From: Segatella copri
GTDB lineage: Bacteria > Bacteroidota > Bacteroidia > Bacteroidales > Bacteroidaceae
DNA length: 64,000 nucleotides
Assembly: GCF_026015625.1 (NCBI RefSeq)
Contig: NZ_JAPDVG010000001.1
Span: 1,240,001-1,304,000 of the forward strand
Reading direction: 5' to 3'
Below are positions 8,540 to 17,921 of this stretch, one piece after another; the stretch's first letter is position 1; each line of letters begins with the position of its first letter. Both the position numbers and the translations under genes were made by a program. The notes under the pieces are model-generated. The model saw nothing but the letters and a program-made list of their open reading frames with translations, had not been told where the DNA came from and ran no database searches.

Positions 8540-9541
8540 TTATTTTTTAGCTGGCTTCTCACCGAAGCGCTTTGGTTTAACGTATGTGTTAATAAGAGGT
8601 GTGAACGCATTCATGATAAGAATGGCGAACGACATACCTTCAGGATAGCTACCCCAGTTTCGGATGATGACGGTCAGCAGACCGATGCATACACCATAGA
8701 TAAGCATGCCCTTGTGGGTCATCGGAGAAGTTACATAATCAGTAGCCATAAAGATGGCACCGAGCATCAGACCACCGCTGAAGATGACAGCCAGAGGATT
8801 GGCATAAACAGGATTAGCCAAATGCATCAAACCGCTGAAAACGAATACGGTAACGATGATGCTGACTGGAATATGCCAGGTGATGACCTTCTTCCAGAGC
8901 ATGTAAGCCAAACCGAGCAAGAGGGCGAATGCACAAACCTCACCGGTAGTACCGGCACCGAAGGTATCGCCAGTGGCACCGAAGAGCAGGCTCATCGCAT
9001 CAGGCAACTGGTTGAGAACTGAAGCATCGCCTGTCTTGATGGCTGTCTTCATGATAGCCAGCGGAGTAGCACCCGTTGTAGCGTCAGTATAGCTGAGCAT
9101 CTGTCCGGCAACAGGCCATGAAGTCATCTGGGCAGGGAAGCTGACGAGCAAGAAGCAACGGCCTACCAAAGCTGGATTGAAAGGATTGTTACCCAGACCG
9201 CCGAAGCTCATCTTACCTACACCGATGGCAAACAGGGCACCGATGATGATGATCCAGAGAGGAAGGTTACTTGGCAAGTTCATGCCAAGCAAGAGACCGG
9301 TAATGATGGCAGAACCATCGAGCAAGCTGGTCTCCTCCTTCAGGAGATATTTTGTAATTGCCCACTCAAAGAAGACGCAGGCTGCCACAGAGGTGAGCAG
9401 TACGACTGCTGAACCCAAGCCGAAGAAATAGAAAGAAGCGAGGATGGCAGGCACGAGAGCGATAATCACTCCGTACATGTTCTTCTCTACGCTCTCATTT
9501 CCATGAGCGTGTGGCGATAATGAAACGATTAATTTTCCCAT
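8540..9541 (-). CDS. rnfD: Rnf complex subunit RnfD
   Basis: A 333-residue integral membrane subunit of the NQR2/RnfD family with about nine helices. The second covalent FMN site is visible as DATTGATPLA near residue 160. It is directly upstream of rnfG (13-bp gap) and downstream of rnfC. In the family it passes electrons and probably forms part of the ion path. Confidence 0.95.
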   Translation of the reverse strand: MGKLIVSLSPHAHGNESVEKNMYGVIIALVPAILASFYFFGLGSAVVLLTSVAACVFFEWAITKYLLKEETSLLDGSAIITGLLLGMNLPSNLPLWIIIIGALFAIGVGKMSFGGLGNNPFNPALVGRCFLLVSFPAQMTSWPVAGQMLSYTDATTGATPLAIMKTAIKTGDASVLNQLPDAMSLLFGATGDTFGAGTTGEVCAFALLLGLAYMLWKKVITWHIPVSIIVTVFVFSGLMHLANPVYANPLAVIFSGGLMLGAIFMATDYVTSPMTHKGMLIYGVCIGLLTVIIRNWGSYPEGMSFAILIMNAFTPLINTYVKPKRFGEKPAKK

Positions 9542-9591
9542 TTTATCTTTTAAATTCTTTCTTAAATGAAATTCATTCTTGACGTGAACGC

Positions 9592-10944
9592 TTACTTTTT
9601 AGCGTTGCGAGCTCTGATAATGCCCATTACCGCACCCTTACCATTGATAATATTATCGAGGATAGGACGATGTGAAGGACAGGTGAACTGGCATGAACCG
9701 CAGGCGATGCAGGATGTTACCTCCTCTGCCTCCAGGCGCTCATAATCCTTCACTACGCTCAGGGTAGCGAGCAAGTATGGCTCCAGGCCCATTGGGCAGG
9801 CATCCACACACTTGGCACAGCGGATACATGGCTGAGCCTTCTTGCGGTGAGCATCAGCATCGGTCAATACGGTGATGGAGTTGGTACCCTTGGTTACCGG
9901 TACATCGAGGCTGATTACAGCCTTACCCATCATCGGACCACCAGCCAATACCTTGTTGTCGCCCTCTGGCAAACCTCCGCAATTCTCAATCATCTGAGAG
10001 AATGGAGTACCCATACGTACGAGGAAGTTGCCTGGGTTCTTCACCTGCTTACCGGTAACGGTAGTATAGCGCTCGAAGAGAGGTTTATTCTTCATAACTG
10101 CCTGATAAACAGCGAAGGCAGTACCTACATTCTGAACAATTGCTCCAACGTTGACAGGGATAGCTGGAGGAGCAGGAACCTGACGGCGGATAACCGCATC
10201 TACCAACTGCTTTTCACCACCCTGAGGATACTTCTTGGCAAGAGGAACAATCTCAATACGAGAATCATTGGCTGTCTTTTCCTCGAAGAGTTTGATGGCA
10301 GCAGGTTTGTTATCCTCGATACCGATGTAGCCCTTCTCTACCTTAGCCGCCTTCATCAGAAGGTTCAAACCAACAAGAATCTCATCGGCATGCTCCATCA
10401 TCAGACGATAGTCGGCTGTAATGTAAGGCTCGCACTCTACACCATTGATGATGACACACTCAGCCTTGGCTCCTGGAGGAGGACAAAGCTTGATGAAGGT
10501 AGGAAAACCGGCACCACCCATACCAGTGACACCAGCCACCTTGATACGGTTTACGATTTCCTCTGGAGTAAGCTCAGTATGAGCCTCAAGCGTCTCGAGT
10601 TTATCAGAGCGGTCGATGCTCTCCTCCCACTCATCGCCTTCTACATTAATAATGATGCAAGGCTTGCGATAACCGGTAGCATCAATAGATGTATCTACCT
10701 TGAACACGGTTCCTGAAACGGAACTGTAAATAGGAGCACTCACAAAACCACCCGCCTCAGCGATGAGTGTACCCACCTTCACCTTGTCGCCCTTGGCAAC
10801 TACAGGCTTGGCAGGAGCACCGATGTGCTGACCAAGTGGGAAAATAGCCTGCTTAGGGAGAGGAGCTACCTGAGTAGCCATCTCGGCAGTAATCTTATTC
10901 TCTTCTGGGTGAACTCCACCAATTCTAAAAGTTCTCAAATTCAT
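9592..10944 (-). CDS. rnfC: Rnf complex NADH/ferredoxin-binding subunit RnfC
   Basis: A 450-residue peripheral subunit carrying the NADH/FMN fold (GAGFPTFIKL, about residues 143-152, related to complex I NuoF). Two C-terminal [4Fe-4S] motifs, CIRCAKCVDACP and CIACGSCQFTCP, lie at about 373 and 412. It is shorter than the gammaproteobacterial RnfC because the long C-terminal repeat tail is missing, as usual in Bacteroidota. It starts three bases after the rnfB stop. Confidence 0.95.
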   Translation of the reverse strand: MNLRTFRIGGVHPEENKITAEMATQVAPLPKQAIFPLGQHIGAPAKPVVAKGDKVKVGTLIAEAGGFVSAPIYSSVSGTVFKVDTSIDATGYRKPCIIINVEGDEWEESIDRSDKLETLEAHTELTPEEIVNRIKVAGVTGMGGAGFPTFIKLCPPPGAKAECVIINGVECEPYITADYRLMMEHADEILVGLNLLMKAAKVEKGYIGIEDNKPAAIKLFEEKTANDSRIEIVPLAKKYPQGGEKQLVDAVIRRQVPAPPAIPVNVGAIVQNVGTAFAVYQAVMKNKPLFERYTTVTGKQVKNPGNFLVRMGTPFSQMIENCGGLPEGDNKVLAGGPMMGKAVISLDVPVTKGTNSITVLTDADAHRKKAQPCIRCAKCVDACPMGLEPYLLATLSVVKDYERLEAEEVTSCIACGSCQFTCPSHRPILDNIINGKGAVMGIIRARNAKK

Positions 10945-10947
10945 GAT

Positions 10948-11868
10948 TTAATCCTCCTTCTTTTCTTCTGAAACCTCAGCCTTAGGAGCAGCTACTGGAG
11001 CCTCTGCCTTAGGTGCAGCCTCTGCAGCTGGCTTTGCCTTCTTAACTGGGAAATTTACTTTTACGAGAGCACCTGTTGGGCATTCGTCAACACACTTGGT
11101 ACACATGCGGCACTTATTGAAGTCAACATAAGCCACATTGTTTTCAATGGTGATAGCATCAAACTTGCAGACCTTCTGACACTTACCGCATCCGATGCAA
11201 GCTACGCTACAAGCCTTCTTGGCAACAGCGCCCTTGTCGTGGTTTACGCACTGAACGTAAACTCTACGGCCCTTAGGACCCTTCTTGCGGAGCTCGATGA
11301 TATGACGTGGACAAGCGTTGGCGCAAGCACCACAACCCGTACACTTCTCTTCATCAACCTCAGGAATGCCAGTTTCAGGATTGATAGAGATTGCACCAAA
11401 CTGGCAGGCAGCCACGCAATCGCCACAACCCAGACAGCCGAACCCGCAGCCTGTTTCGCCAGCGCCACATGAATTCATAGCTGCACAAGTGTGCAAACCA
11501 TCATACTCGGCAATGCGAGGACGATTCTCGCAAGTACCATTACAACGAACCACAGCCACCTTTGGCTCGGTATTGGCTACTGCCATACCTAAAAGGTCGG
11601 CTACCTTGCCCATCACGTCGGCACCACCTACCGGACACATCAGTCCATCAATAGAACCGGCATCAGCACCCTTCACCAGAGCTGCAGCCATACCGGAACA
11701 TCCGGCAAAACCGCAACCACCACAGTTGGCACCTGGCAGAATCTCTCCTACCTGGCCCAAGCGAGGGTCTTCTTCGACGGCAAACTTCTTAGATACTCCG
11801 AAGAGAACCAGCGCCGCAATCAGCGCGATTGCTCCGAGAACCAAGACAGCAATCAAAATAAAATTCAT
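10948..11868 (-). CDS. rnfB: Rnf complex ferredoxin subunit RnfB
   Basis: A 306-residue electron-entry subunit: an N-terminal membrane anchor, a CGGCGFAGC-type cluster motif near residue 49 (ending with a further Cys at about 78), and further cysteine clusters of ferredoxin type (CTGCGACANACP, CIGCGKCQKVCK, CRMCTKCVDECP). The last 35 residues are a low-complexity Ala/Pro/Lys/Glu tail. It is the first Rnf structural gene, downstream of the RseC-like gene. Confidence 0.95.
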   Translation of the reverse strand: MNFILIAVLVLGAIALIAALVLFGVSKKFAVEEDPRLGQVGEILPGANCGGCGFAGCSGMAAALVKGADAGSIDGLMCPVGGADVMGKVADLLGMAVANTEPKVAVVRCNGTCENRPRIAEYDGLHTCAAMNSCGAGETGCGFGCLGCGDCVAACQFGAISINPETGIPEVDEEKCTGCGACANACPRHIIELRKKGPKGRRVYVQCVNHDKGAVAKKACSVACIGCGKCQKVCKFDAITIENNVAYVDFNKCRMCTKCVDECPTGALVKVNFPVKKAKPAAEAAPKAEAPVAAPKAEVSEEKKED

Positions 11869-11945
11869 AATTTTTTGTGTTTTGTTATTTTCTTTGTTTT
11901 AAAATAAAGGCTCATCGCTGAAGCCACAGGAGCACATCACGCACC

Positions 11946-12359
11946 CTATGTTTCTATAGAGAAGCTCAGTTTGTTTTTAAGTTTGTTTCTGAATAAGTAG
12001 AGCACCACATAGTATGGAATGAGAATGCCCAATGCCGAGAGCGCTGCGGCTCCCTCTGAGTGAGTAGCTTTCAGTACACCCACCAAAGCGATCACCATCA
12101 GTATCAGCGGCAAGAGATAGCCATAGAAACTGGCTCTGAAGCCTACAGCCGAATCTGCAGTCACCACCACGCTATCGCCTTTGTGGTAGAGAGACGCCTC
12201 AGAGGTAGAAACCTCAATCATCTTCTCTTTCGATTCAGATGCAGTACAATGAGCAGCCACCTTGCAAGCGCTGCAGGCTGACGACTGTACAATGCGAATG
12301 CACACACAACCTTCTTCTACGCTTTCTACGATGCCAGAATGTTTTATCTTGTTATTCAT
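11946..12359 (-). CDS. RseC/MucC-like protein heading the rnf operon
   Basis: A 137-residue protein with a soluble N-terminal domain containing CSACKVAAHC at about residues 30-39 and two hydrophobic helices after residue 80, the architecture of the SoxR-reducing system/RseC family. In other bacteria such proteins work with Rsx/Rnf. The ATG at 12359 is used because a longer frame would run through the -7 box at 12396-12403. It lies about 80 bp upstream of rnfB, consistent with cotranscription. Confidence 0.85.
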   Translation of the reverse strand: MNNKIKHSGIVESVEEGCVCIRIVQSSACSACKVAAHCTASESKEKMIEVSTSEASLYHKGDSVVVTADSAVGFRASFYGYLLPLILMVIALVGVLKATHSEGAAALSALGILIPYYVVLYLFRNKLKNKLSFSIET

Positions 12360-12395
12360 TTGTAATGTTGAGATTGCATTTTTGCAATTCAAGTG

Positions 12396-12426
12396 CAAAG
12401 ATACTACATTATTTAGAAATGGCAAA
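12396..12426 (-). promoter_or_regulatory. Promoter of the rnf operon
   Basis: On the - strand TATCTTTG (12396-12403) is preceded by TTTG (12423-12426) at a 19-bp spacing, which fits the Bacteroidota -33/-7 promoter. It lies 37 bp before the ATG of the RseC-like gene. Confidence 0.75.
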
Positions 12427-12536
12427 CAAAATCGAAAAGAAAATATAAAAAAAGAAGCGTAAACGTTATCTATACCCTGGAATCAGGCAGTTTGAGAACA
12501 AATTAAAAGCAAAAATGCTTTTTTTTAGCAACTTCT

Positions 12537-12567
12537 TTTGGTGATATCAATTTTTTATGTATCTTTG
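12537..12567 (+). promoter_or_regulatory. Promoter of the 149-aa acidic protein gene
   Basis: TTTG (12537-12540), a 19-bp spacer and TATCTTTG (12560-12567) match the full Bacteroidota promoter. The ATG follows 22 bases later. Confidence 0.75.
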
Positions 12568-12589
12568 CATTGATTATTAAAGAATTGAT

Positions 12590-13039
12590 ATGGAAACATT
12601 AGAGCAAACAATCATGCAAGTAGAGCGCTTTATCAGAAAAGTAGCTCAAAAGTTCCCTGCGCCAGAATCTGACGACGAGACTTCTCAAATGACCGACATC
12701 CACGTAAGGGTTTCGCAAGACAGTGGCGAACTCCTGGCCTTTGACGACGATGACAACGAGATTACCCGCTGCGTTGTTGAGCAATGGATAGAAAACAAGG
12801 ATGAAGACTTCTACGACGAGGTAGCAAAGCTGCTTCGCGATGTATTGCGCAAACAGGCTGATATCATAGATCATCTCGGCATTCTCAAGCCATACAGCTT
12901 TGTGCTCGAAGATGACGATAAAGAGCATATTGGCGAGCTCTATCTTGCTGACGATGATACAATCATCGTAGGTGGTGACTTGATGGAGAATCTGGACAAC
13001 GATCTGGACAACTTCCTGAATGACCTGCTGAAAGAATAA
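12590..13039 (+). CDS. Conserved acidic protein of unknown function (149 aa)
   Basis: A 149-residue cytoplasmic, strongly acidic protein without signal peptide or membrane segment. It starts with a helical segment (METLEQTIMQVERFIRKVAQKF). Asp/Glu-rich loops (FDDDDNE, EDDDKE) follow, and it ends with a repeated acidic stretch LDNDLDNFLNDLL. It has its own complete promoter and a strong terminator after it, so it is a real single-gene unit. I do not recognise the family. Confidence 0.8.
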   Translation: METLEQTIMQVERFIRKVAQKFPAPESDDETSQMTDIHVRVSQDSGELLAFDDDDNEITRCVVEQWIENKDEDFYDEVAKLLRDVLRKQADIIDHLGILKPYSFVLEDDDKEHIGELYLADDDTIIVGGDLMENLDNDLDNFLNDLLKE

Positions 13040-13090
13040 AAAAATACAGGATGAAAGGACTACCCGCTCCCCCATCCCAACAAAATAAAA

Positions 13091-13127
13091 AACCGTTGCA
13101 CTCTCTCCTATCGAGTACAACGGTTTT
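13091..13127. terminator. Bidirectional terminator
   Basis: AACCGTTG and CAACGGTT arms with an inner CACTC/GAGT stem, flanked by A and T tracts on both sides. It separates the convergent genes ending at 13039 and 13169. Confidence 0.8.
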
Positions 13128-13168
13128 TCTGTTTTTAACGGTCTTTCCGTTTATATCATCTAACCAAT

Positions 13169-14677
13169 CTAAAAAGAAATTTTCTTTTTCTTACCTTTAC
13201 TTTCGTTTCCTACACGGTCGAGAGCAGTTACTACATACACATATTTCTTGCCACTCACATAAGGGATGCGATAGAAATTATCATAAGTAACTGCCTGGAG
13301 TGCCGAAACATCATTGAGATTTACCTTAGCTCCTTTCTCAAAACGGTAGATAGCAAAACGGTTCACCTGATCGCCCCACTTTTTCTTGCTAGCCTTAGGA
13401 GCCTTCCATACCAGCAGCGGACCTTTCTCGGTCCACATCAGCTTGACACCCTTTACCCCCTTTGGCGCCTTATTATCAAGGAAAGGCATAGAGGGTGGCA
13501 ATGCTGGATACTTCCAATAATTGTTGCGGAGTGTATGTCCGATATTACCTACATTATCGGCAGCAGTCTGCGCATACCAGAGCACTGTGCCCTTCACATT
13601 GCGCATCTGCTGATGCAAGCGGTGCTTGGCAGGCAACTGATGACTGCGCGGATTGACTGGGTCAGCAAACTTGGCTGTACGCTCTATATCTTCACCTATA
13701 TATAATGGGCGGTTGCCAGCATGCTTATTCCACCAGGTAATGAGCGTCTTGTAATCGGCTGCACGATTGCCTATCTCCCAATATATCTGAGGCACACAAT
13801 AGTCTATCCAACCATTATTCACCCAAAGCAATACATCTGCATAAAGATCATCATAATTCTGGAGGCCGAAGGTTTCAGAACCATTAGGATCGGTACGCTT
13901 GTTGCGGTAGATGCCGAATGGAGAAACACCAAACTTGACCCAAGGCTTAACGGCATGAATGGATTCGCTGAGCTGCTTTACAAACCGGCTCACGTTATCA
14001 CGGCGCCAATCACCTATGTTTCGCATGCCGCGCGACTGCTGGCGGAAGAGCTGCTGATCAGGAATCTGACGTCCGGCCTCTGGATATGGATAGAAATAAT
14101 CATCAATATGGAATCCATCAACATCATATCGGCTTACAATGTCCACAGCCACCTCGCAAATATAGTCGGCTGCAGCCTGCAACCCAGGGTTCAACAGCGT
14201 CAGCTTGCCATACTGAAAACAGAGATCAGGACGCCTCTTCACGATATTCTTCGGCGAAACCTGCTCATAGGAAGTTACGCTATGCTTGGCACGATAAGGA
14301 TTAATCCAGGCATGAAGCTCCATGCCACGATTATGACACTGCTCTATCATCCACTGCAACGGATCCCAATAAGGAGAAGGAGCCTTTCCCTGCACCCCCG
14401 TAAGAAACTTGCTCCAAGGCTCTAAATCACTCTTATACAGAGCATCACACTCGGCTCGAACCTGAAAGATTATCGCATTCACGCCATCCTTCTGCAGTTC
14501 ATCAAGCTGTCTGGTAAGCATCGCCTGGATCTGCTGCGTACTCTTGCCAAGATACTGTCCGTTAACACACTGTATCCAGGCTCCACGAAACTCTCGTTTG
14601 TTCTGAGCCATCATTGTTGCCGACGACATCAGCATCATTGCAACAACGAGCATCAAAATCGCTTTCAGTCTTTTCAT
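13169..14677 (-). CDS. GHL10 family glycoside-hydrolase-like exported protein
   Basis: A 502-residue protein with an N-terminal signal peptide (MKRLKAILMLVVAMMLMSSATMMAQ). A glycosyl hydrolase-like 10 domain follows at about residues 29-330 (FRGAWIQ, DGVNAIIFQVRAECDA, LHAWINPYR, VDGFHIDDYFYPYP). The C-terminal part, about 400-495, looks like a fibronectin type III-like beta domain (LVWKAPKA, RFAIYRF). Family members act on cell-wall or sugar polymers, but substrates are mostly unknown. It is likely periplasmic or exported. Confidence 0.85.
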   Translation of the reverse strand: MKRLKAILMLVVAMMLMSSATMMAQNKREFRGAWIQCVNGQYLGKSTQQIQAMLTRQLDELQKDGVNAIIFQVRAECDALYKSDLEPWSKFLTGVQGKAPSPYWDPLQWMIEQCHNRGMELHAWINPYRAKHSVTSYEQVSPKNIVKRRPDLCFQYGKLTLLNPGLQAAADYICEVAVDIVSRYDVDGFHIDDYFYPYPEAGRQIPDQQLFRQQSRGMRNIGDWRRDNVSRFVKQLSESIHAVKPWVKFGVSPFGIYRNKRTDPNGSETFGLQNYDDLYADVLLWVNNGWIDYCVPQIYWEIGNRAADYKTLITWWNKHAGNRPLYIGEDIERTAKFADPVNPRSHQLPAKHRLHQQMRNVKGTVLWYAQTAADNVGNIGHTLRNNYWKYPALPPSMPFLDNKAPKGVKGVKLMWTEKGPLLVWKAPKASKKKWGDQVNRFAIYRFEKGAKVNLNDVSALQAVTYDNFYRIPYVSGKKYVYVVTALDRVGNESKGKKKKISF

Positions 14678-14714
14678 CTGTTATCTGTTATTTATCAATT
14701 TCATTTTTTCCTTT

Positions 14715-15365
14715 TCATTCTACAGTTTGTTCTTCATCCCTCAGCTTCGGGAGTGAAATATGGTATCTTACAGCCAGCAATCGGATGGCGCAAACCACAC
14801 AGAAAGCTACAATTACCGTAATATAGAGACTCACACCCAGATAGCTCAATCCCCAATAAGCCAAACCACCGGCGACACAAGCCATCGCATAAATCTCCTT
14901 TCGGAAGATGACCGGCTCTTCATTAAGAAGCACATCGCGGATAACACCGCCTGCAGCACCCGTGATACAGCCCATGATGATGGCTACCCAAAAAGAGAAA
15001 CCACATTCGAGCGACTTCTGGATGCCCGCAATATTGAAAAGCGCCAAGCCCAAGGTATCAAACAGAAACCAGGTATTGTCAAGACGCTTAAGATAGCGGT
15101 GGCAAGCAATCACTACCAACTGCGCAAACAGTGTACAAATCAGGTAGATAGGACTCAACATCCAAAACGGACGCACACCAAGCATCACATCTCGTATGGT
15201 TCCACCACCTATGGCTACAGCCACACCACAAACAAAACCGCCCAGCCAATCATAGTGCTTACTTGCAGCCAGACGAATGCCCGAAAGGGCAAAAGCAAAT
15301 GTACCGATGAATTCTATCACACTATGAAGCGTGAGCACGAATTCTGGATCGCCATGTATCATCAT
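14715..15365 (-). CDS. Trimeric intracellular cation channel family protein (UPF0126)
   Basis: A 216-residue integral membrane protein with about seven helices and two internally homologous halves, each with the family glycine motif (GGGTIRDVMLG and AAGGVIRDVLLNE). Prokaryotic TRIC homologues are trimeric monovalent-cation channels; YadS/YicG are the E. coli examples. It lies 66 bp downstream of rarA on the same strand. The physiological role in bacteria is not settled. Confidence 0.9.
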   Translation of the reverse strand: MMIHGDPEFVLTLHSVIEFIGTFAFALSGIRLAASKHYDWLGGFVCGVAVAIGGGTIRDVMLGVRPFWMLSPIYLICTLFAQLVVIACHRYLKRLDNTWFLFDTLGLALFNIAGIQKSLECGFSFWVAIIMGCITGAAGGVIRDVLLNEEPVIFRKEIYAMACVAGGLAYWGLSYLGVSLYITVIVAFCVVCAIRLLAVRYHISLPKLRDEEQTVE

Positions 15366-15430
15366 TTTCTCGTATCAGTTAGTTGCTCTAAATATCAATT
15401 TCTAATTATCTATATATCTATTCTAAATCA

Positions 15431-16705
15431 CTAATTCTTGAATCTTTCTCCCCAGCAGGTAACCATCCAGTTGTAGAGGCGCTCCTCGGAAGGCGAATGC
15501 TGCGCATGCCAGAAGCGGGCATCCTTCAGTTCGTCTGGCAGATACTGCTGCTCAGTGAAATGTCCAGGATAATCGTGAGGATACTTATATCCGTCATGAT
15601 AGCCCAAATCTTTCATCAGTTTGGTAGGAGCATTGCGGATGTGCAGCGGAACAGGCAGATTACCCGTTTGACGTACAGTAGCCAACGCATCATTAATGCC
15701 CAGATAAGCACTGTTGCTCTTCGGACTCGTGGCCAGATACACCACAGCCTCAGCAAGGGCGATACGCGCTTCGGGCCACCCTATCTTCATCACCGTATCG
15801 AAGGCTGCATTGGCAAGCAGGAGTGCATTCGGATTGGCAAGTCCCACATCCTCAGAGGCACTAATCACAACCCTACGGGCTATAAACTGCGGGTCTTCTC
15901 CTCCTTCTATCATCCTCGCCATCCAATAGAGCGCAGCATCGGGATCGCTTCCGCGAATACTCTTGATAAAGGCTGAGATAATATCATAATGCATATCACC
16001 CTGTTTATCGTAAGCCAGCGGATTCTGTTGCAACTGCTCTTCTACCATCTTGTCGGTAATCACAATCTCTGAAGATCCGGCAGATTCTACCACCAGTTCC
16101 AGAATATTGAGCAGTTTTCGGGCATCTCCACCACTATATCGCAGCAGCGCGCCCGTCTCTTCCAACTTAATATTCTTTTCTCTGAGTTCTACATCCTGCG
16201 TAATGGCACGATGCAGAAGCCCTTCAAGATCAGCCTTTTCAAGCGGTTTGAGCACATAGAGCTGACATCTGGACAACAGCGGCCGAATCACCTCGAATGA
16301 AGGATTCTCGGTGGTAGCACCTATCAGCGTAACAATACCCTTCTCTACCGCACCCAAAAGCGAATCCTGCTGACTCTTGGAGAAACGGTGAATCTCATCA
16401 ATAAACAATATAGGAGAAGCCGAATTAAAGAATCTACCACTTTTTGCTCTTTCTATCACCTCGCGGACATCCTTTACGCCACTGGTCACCGCAGAGAGGG
16501 TGAAGAACGGCACCTTGATAGTATGTGCCACGATTTGAGCAAGGGTAGTCTTGCCCACTCCAGGGGGTCCCCAGAGGATAAAAGAGGATATGCGCCCTGC
16601 GTCAATCATCTTGCGCAGCACGGCCCCCTCACCTACCAAATGCTGCTGTCCTACATAGTCAGCAAGCGTGTGAGGTCTCATTCTTTCAGCTAACGGTTCA
16701 CTCAT
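15431..16705 (-). CDS. rarA: Replication-associated recombination protein A (AAA+ clamp-loader-like ATPase)
   Basis: A 424-residue AAA+ ATPase (RarA/MgsA/WRNIP1 family) acting at stalled forks and DNA ends. Walker A is GPPGVGKT at residues 46-53, Walker B is LFIDEIHRF, sensor 1 region IGATTENPSF, and a C-terminal tetramerisation domain contains QYLPDEL. The start at 16705 (MSEPLAERMRP) agrees with the family; the in-frame extension upstream encodes a nonsense hydrophobic stretch and crosses the promoter. The -7 box is only 9 bases before the ATG, so the transcript has almost no leader. Confidence 0.93.
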   Translation of the reverse strand: MSEPLAERMRPHTLADYVGQQHLVGEGAVLRKMIDAGRISSFILWGPPGVGKTTLAQIVAHTIKVPFFTLSAVTSGVKDVREVIERAKSGRFFNSASPILFIDEIHRFSKSQQDSLLGAVEKGIVTLIGATTENPSFEVIRPLLSRCQLYVLKPLEKADLEGLLHRAITQDVELREKNIKLEETGALLRYSGGDARKLLNILELVVESAGSSEIVITDKMVEEQLQQNPLAYDKQGDMHYDIISAFIKSIRGSDPDAALYWMARMIEGGEDPQFIARRVVISASEDVGLANPNALLLANAAFDTVMKIGWPEARIALAEAVVYLATSPKSNSAYLGINDALATVRQTGNLPVPLHIRNAPTKLMKDLGYHDGYKYPHDYPGHFTEQQYLPDELKDARFWHAQHSPSEERLYNWMVTCWGERFKN

Positions 16706-16713
16706 AGTACGTG

Positions 16714-16814
16714 CAAAGGTAATGAAAAAAATCGAATTCCAAATAAAAAAGTGACCAAAAACACAAAAAAACAGCAAGAAAATTTGGATATATAAAAAGA
16801 AGTACTTACTTTTG
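16714..16814. promoter_or_regulatory. Divergent promoters of rarA and the 270-aa acidic protein
   Basis: On the - strand TACCTTTG (16714-16721) drives rarA. On the + strand TACTTTTG (16807-16814) drives the gene at 16836. The AT-rich spacer between them carries no other obvious element. Confidence 0.65.
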
Positions 16815-16835
16815 CACACACAAACATAATTGAAG

Positions 16836-17648
16836 ATGAATAAAGATAAAATATTAACACTGAAGAATGTTACTAAAAGTAGCATTTGGGAATTGCAGGA
16901 GAACGATGTGTTCCGTCTTTGGGAAGCAGCAGAAAAGGATGCTGACCTCAAGGATTACCAGAACAAGTATATCGCAGTGATCCGCAGTGCATTCGAAATG
17001 GAACCAGTGACGGTAGACCGTCCTGAAGTGATTGACAAACTGATGGCACGCGGCTTTAAGATTGGCACTTTCCGTATCAACGACAAGAAAGAAAAGTATG
17101 CCATCAAAAAGCGCCCTATCATGCGTGTTACAGATCTTACTTACGAAAATGTAAGTCACATCACCGCCAATAAGCTCATCGAACTCTTGGAGCGCAACTT
17201 TGGTGGTGGCTGGGAGAGTCTGCCTCAGAGCATCCAGGACATCATCGAAAGTAATTTCGACATCAGCACAACTACTCTTCCTGCTGACCGCCTGAAAAAG
17301 CCGGGTGGTCTGTACGAGAAAAAGCTCGCTGATGACTACGAAGTGCTCGTGGTACCAAAAGGTTCTTGGGTAGAAGCTATCTTTGCCAAGGAGAAGCCAA
17401 AGGTAGAAAAGGTTCGCATGAGATTCGAAGATGAGAATGATTTGAAACGCAACGACGACCTGCTCGACCCAGACGAGGATGAAGACGAGGATGCACCAGA
17501 AATCGAGGATCACTACAACGATCCAGATGAGGATGACGATGCATTCGATGACGACAAGCTTACTGAGGAAAGCTACCGTACTACCTTCGAAGACCCGGAG
17601 AACCTCGGTCTTGATGATGCAGAAGACGTAGCCGACGATGATTATTAA
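16836..17648 (+). CDS. Conserved acidic-tailed protein of unknown function (270 aa)
   Basis: A 270-residue soluble protein without signal peptide. The N-terminal 190 residues look globular, with mixed helices and strands (ITANKLIELLERNFGGGWES, a predicted helical segment). The last 75 residues are dominated by Asp/Glu runs (DEDEDEDAPEIED, DPDEDDDAFDDDK). ATG at 16836 is preferred over a TTG two codons earlier. The promoter lies 22 bp upstream. It is followed by two small membrane protein genes on the same strand. I do not recognise the family. Confidence 0.75.
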   Translation: MNKDKILTLKNVTKSSIWELQENDVFRLWEAAEKDADLKDYQNKYIAVIRSAFEMEPVTVDRPEVIDKLMARGFKIGTFRINDKKEKYAIKKRPIMRVTDLTYENVSHITANKLIELLERNFGGGWESLPQSIQDIIESNFDISTTTLPADRLKKPGGLYEKKLADDYEVLVVPKGSWVEAIFAKEKPKVEKVRMRFEDENDLKRNDDLLDPDEDEDEDAPEIEDHYNDPDEDDDAFDDDKLTEESYRTTFEDPENLGLDDAEDVADDDY

Positions 17649-17681
17649 TTCAGTTTATACATTATTATAATATAAAGAGAA

Positions 17682-17903
17682 ATGAACGCATTAATTGGAT
17701 TTGTTGCATTGATCGCTGTGGGCCTCGTAGGTTGGGCGATTGCAGAATTTAAGTACAAGGCTTTCACTTTCACCCGTTCAGAAAAGGACATCGAGGAAGA
17801 GAAAGAGCTTGAAGAGCAGAAACGCGCAGAGGGTTTCAAGGAGATGAATATCCGCGACATCATGCGCAAAAACTCAACCAATGGTTATAACGCCGTAGGT
17901 TAG
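17682..17903 (+). CDS. Small single-pass membrane protein, unknown
   Basis: A 73-residue protein with one N-terminal hydrophobic helix (ALIGFVALIAVGLVGWAIAEF). A highly charged helical stretch follows (EKDIEEEKELEEQKRAEGFKE), probably a short coiled coil, and then NIRDIMRKN. It lies 33 bp after the acidic-tailed gene and 18 bp before a FeoB-associated-type peptide, so all three are probably cotranscribed. Function unknown. Confidence 0.7.
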   Translation: MNALIGFVALIAVGLVGWAIAEFKYKAFTFTRSEKDIEEEKELEEQKRAEGFKEMNIRDIMRKNSTNGYNAVG

Positions 17904-17921
17904 TATTATGTTAATTTACCT

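Noticed and set aside
16706..16951. N-terminal extension of rarA
   Set aside because: The added residues are an unlikely hydrophobic run and the region contains the -7 box.
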